A stretch of 64,000 nucleotides of DNA, taken from the NCBI RefSeq assembly GCF_900078315.1, contig NZ_FKBS01000029.1, forward strand, positions 383,758-447,757, given 5' to 3'. The stretch is from Bordetella ansorpii (GTDB taxonomy: Bacteria; Pseudomonadota; Gammaproteobacteria; Burkholderiales; Burkholderiaceae_B). Under the pieces are notes generated by a model, which had not been told where the DNA came from, did not search any database, and saw only the letters and a list, made by a program, of their open reading frames with translations. A program made the position numbers and the translations under genes. Shown here one piece after another: positions 63,606-64,000 of this stretch; positions within the stretch are counted from its first letter, which is position 1, and every line of letters begins with the position of its first letter.

Positions 63606-64000
63606 CTAGCGCTGCCCCGTCCGGATCTCCCCGAACAAGGCCTTCTGGTCGCGCGGCTGCGAGCGCCAGTACTGCTGCGGCGCCTTCACCTGCCCGCCCA
63701 GTTCGGCCGCGGCATGCCAGGCCCAGCGCGGGTCATACAGCATGCCGCGCGCCAGCGCGATCATGTCCGCCTGCTCTTCCTGCAGGATCTGCTCGGCCTG
63801 CCGCGCCTCGGTGATCAGGCCCACCGCCATCGTCGGCAGGCCCGTTTCACGCTTGATCTTCTGCGCGAACGGCACTTGGTATCCGGCGCCCAGCGTGATC
63901 TGCTGGCGCGGCGACACGCCGCCGCTGGACGCATCCATGAAATCGCAGCCCAGCGCCTTCAAGGCCTGGGCGAACGCCACGGTCTGGCCGGCATCCCAGC
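63606..64000 (-). CDS. NADH:flavin oxidoreductase (old yellow enzyme, NamA/YqjM-like), 5' end outside window
   Basis: The frame is open through the window edge; ~130 C-terminal residues are visible. WDAGQTVAFAQALKALGCDFMDASSGG, the FMN-binding MAVGLITEARQAEQIL and ADMIALARGMLYDPRWAWHAAAELG are the last strands of the OYE TIM barrel in the YqjM/NamA branch. Members reduce activated alkenes and related electrophiles with NADPH. The catalytic N-terminal part cannot be checked. Confidence 0.88.
   Translation of the reverse strand, partial: WDAGQTVAFAQALKALGCDFMDASSGGVSPRQQITLGAGYQVPFAQKIKRETGLPTMAVGLITEARQAEQILQEEQADMIALARGMLYDPRWAWHAAAELGGQVKAPQQYWRSQPRDQKALFGEIRTGQR

Overview
The window comes from a GC-rich betaproteobacterium, most likely Alcaligenaceae (Bordetella/Achromobacter-like). 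The evidence is the paired Bug-type solute receptors, the gene order ribF-ileS-lspA-coaBC-...-dut, and the style of the argD-argF/argG block. It splits into two parts: a mobile-element mosaic (about 1-30.6 kb) and ordinary chromosome (about 30.9-64 kb).

Mobile part. From the tyrosine integrase (29369-30568, minus strand) towards position 1, the backbone is that of a Tn4371-type integrative and conjugative element (ICE): int, a DUF1016 nuclease, RadC-like, DUF932, a large ParB, DUF736, DUF2958, DUF2285, an AlpA-like HTH protein, RepA, three iterons, ParA, an RHH-like protein, DUF2840, the TraF peptidase and the MOBP relaxase TraI. Three AT-richer cassettes on the opposite strand interrupt this backbone. 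They are an XRE regulator with a 2-TM beta-rich protein (14868-15774), an NdpA/NA37-like protein with a 542-aa membrane protein (20810-23534), and a Gabija-type OLD nuclease with UvrD-like helicase (24534-28102). The last two each follow a copy of a ~134-bp direct repeat. The XRE/2TM pair and the NdpA/membrane pair are the best candidates for undescribed systems, probably phage defence; that role is inferred.

Beyond TraI (below 7.1 kb) the element is scrambled. A GlxA/AraC-type regulator diverges from an exported monooxygenase-fold protein. Then come a degenerate traI tail and a LysR-type start (traR-like) fused out of frame to the C-terminal half of a second, diverged traI. An ArsR-type regulator with a palindromic operator follows, then the C-terminal stub of a MobH relaxase from another ICE family and a UvrA-like ATPase that runs off the window. 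This looks like a deletion between tandem ICEs. No traG/trb transfer genes are visible.

Chromosome. A FecR-type anti-sigma gene without a visible sigma factor abuts the element, followed by rpsT with a clear promoter and terminator. The 32.7-41.2 kb block is a sugar-acid or hydroxy-acid catabolic and uptake locus: HpaI-type aldolase, Ldh-type dehydrogenase, FadR-type GntR regulator, SMP-30 lactonase, DHDPS-family enzyme, two Bug receptors and a D-2-hydroxyacid dehydrogenase. Two GntR-like operators overlap a near-consensus promoter in its divergent centre. Housekeeping genes follow: argD, argF, argG, a single-domain response regulator, uvrD with a fatty-acid desaturase, an RsmB/NOP rRNA methyltransferase with a 45-bp tandem repeat, purN, ribF, ileS, lspA, coaBC, a DsbC-like protein, DUF457 and DedA membrane proteins, dut, and the end of an old-yellow-enzyme gene.
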